NCBI GenBank assembly: GCA_900547045.1
Contig: URFB01000072.1
Coordinates: 1-6,534 of the forward strand
DNA length: 6,534 nt
Origin: an uncultured Mollicutes bacterium
GTDB lineage: Bacteria > Bacillota_I > Bacilli_A > Acholeplasmatales > Anaeroplasmataceae
Reading direction: 5' to 3'
The notes beneath the pieces were generated by a model that made no database searches, was not told where the DNA came from, and saw only the letters and a program-made list of their open reading frames with translations. Shown here one piece after another: positions 6,486-6,534 of this stretch. The position numbers and the translations under genes were made by a program. Positions within the stretch are counted from its first letter, which is position 1; every line of letters begins with the position of its first letter.

Positions 6486-6534
6486 TAGAAAGATATTTTT
6501 ATTTTAAAATTTGTTTTTTATTTTATATTTATCA
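6486..6534. other. AT-rich stretch upstream of the pyr promoter, no gene seen
   Basis: This stretch is almost entirely A and T, with A-runs just upstream of the -35 element on the promoter strand. It could act as an UP element that contacts the RNA polymerase alpha subunit, but this is composition only. There is no coding frame, and no further PyrR site. Confidence 0.4.

Noticed and set aside
6525..6534. TGATAA at the right edge on the minus strand as tandem stops of an upstream gene
   Set aside because: No coding sequence is visible before it because the window ends there. Stop triplets are common in such AT-rich DNA.

Overview
The window holds most of a de novo pyrimidine (UMP) biosynthesis operon of a low-GC Gram-positive bacterium, read entirely from the minus strand (right to left). 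The order is pyrB (aspartate carbamoyltransferase), pyrC (dihydroorotase), carA and carB (small and large subunits of carbamoyl-phosphate synthetase). carB runs off the left edge and lacks only its last residues. The DNA is AT-rich, the Shine-Dalgarno sites are strong (AAGGAG, GGAGGT), the gene order matches the Bacillus pyrB-pyrC-pyrAA-pyrAB order, and a PyrR attenuator is present. Together these point to Bacillota or a relative. Trp is read from TGG and no in-frame TGA occurs in the four genes, so the genetic code looks standard. I cannot name the genus.

Region by region, on the minus strand: 6534-6486 is an AT-rich upstream stretch. 6485-6457 is a sigma-A type promoter (TTGATA, 17-nt spacer, TATAAT). 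About 6450-6329 is an untranslated leader of roughly 120 nt carrying a textbook PyrR-binding hairpin (AGUCCAGAGAGGCU) and a terminator hairpin with a U-run. pyrB is 6328-5462, pyrC 5462-4209, carA 4219-3125 and carB 3132 to beyond 1. Consecutive genes overlap by 1, 11 and 8 nt, which suggests tight translational coupling. I found no mobile elements, RNA genes, CRISPR arrays or credible plus-strand genes.

The genes form one pathway segment. CarA releases ammonia from glutamine, CarB makes carbamoyl phosphate, PyrB joins it to aspartate, and PyrC closes the ring to dihydroorotate. The later steps (pyrK, pyrD, pyrF, pyrE) and pyrR itself are not in the window.

The most interesting region is the leader. 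The PyrR recognition sequence can pair over about 12 nt with the 5' arm of the terminator, so PyrR binding and antitermination exclude each other. The terminator's 3' arm contains the pyrB Shine-Dalgarno and its U-run touches the pyrB start codon. One hairpin could therefore both stop transcription and hide the ribosome binding site. The genes themselves are ordinary.
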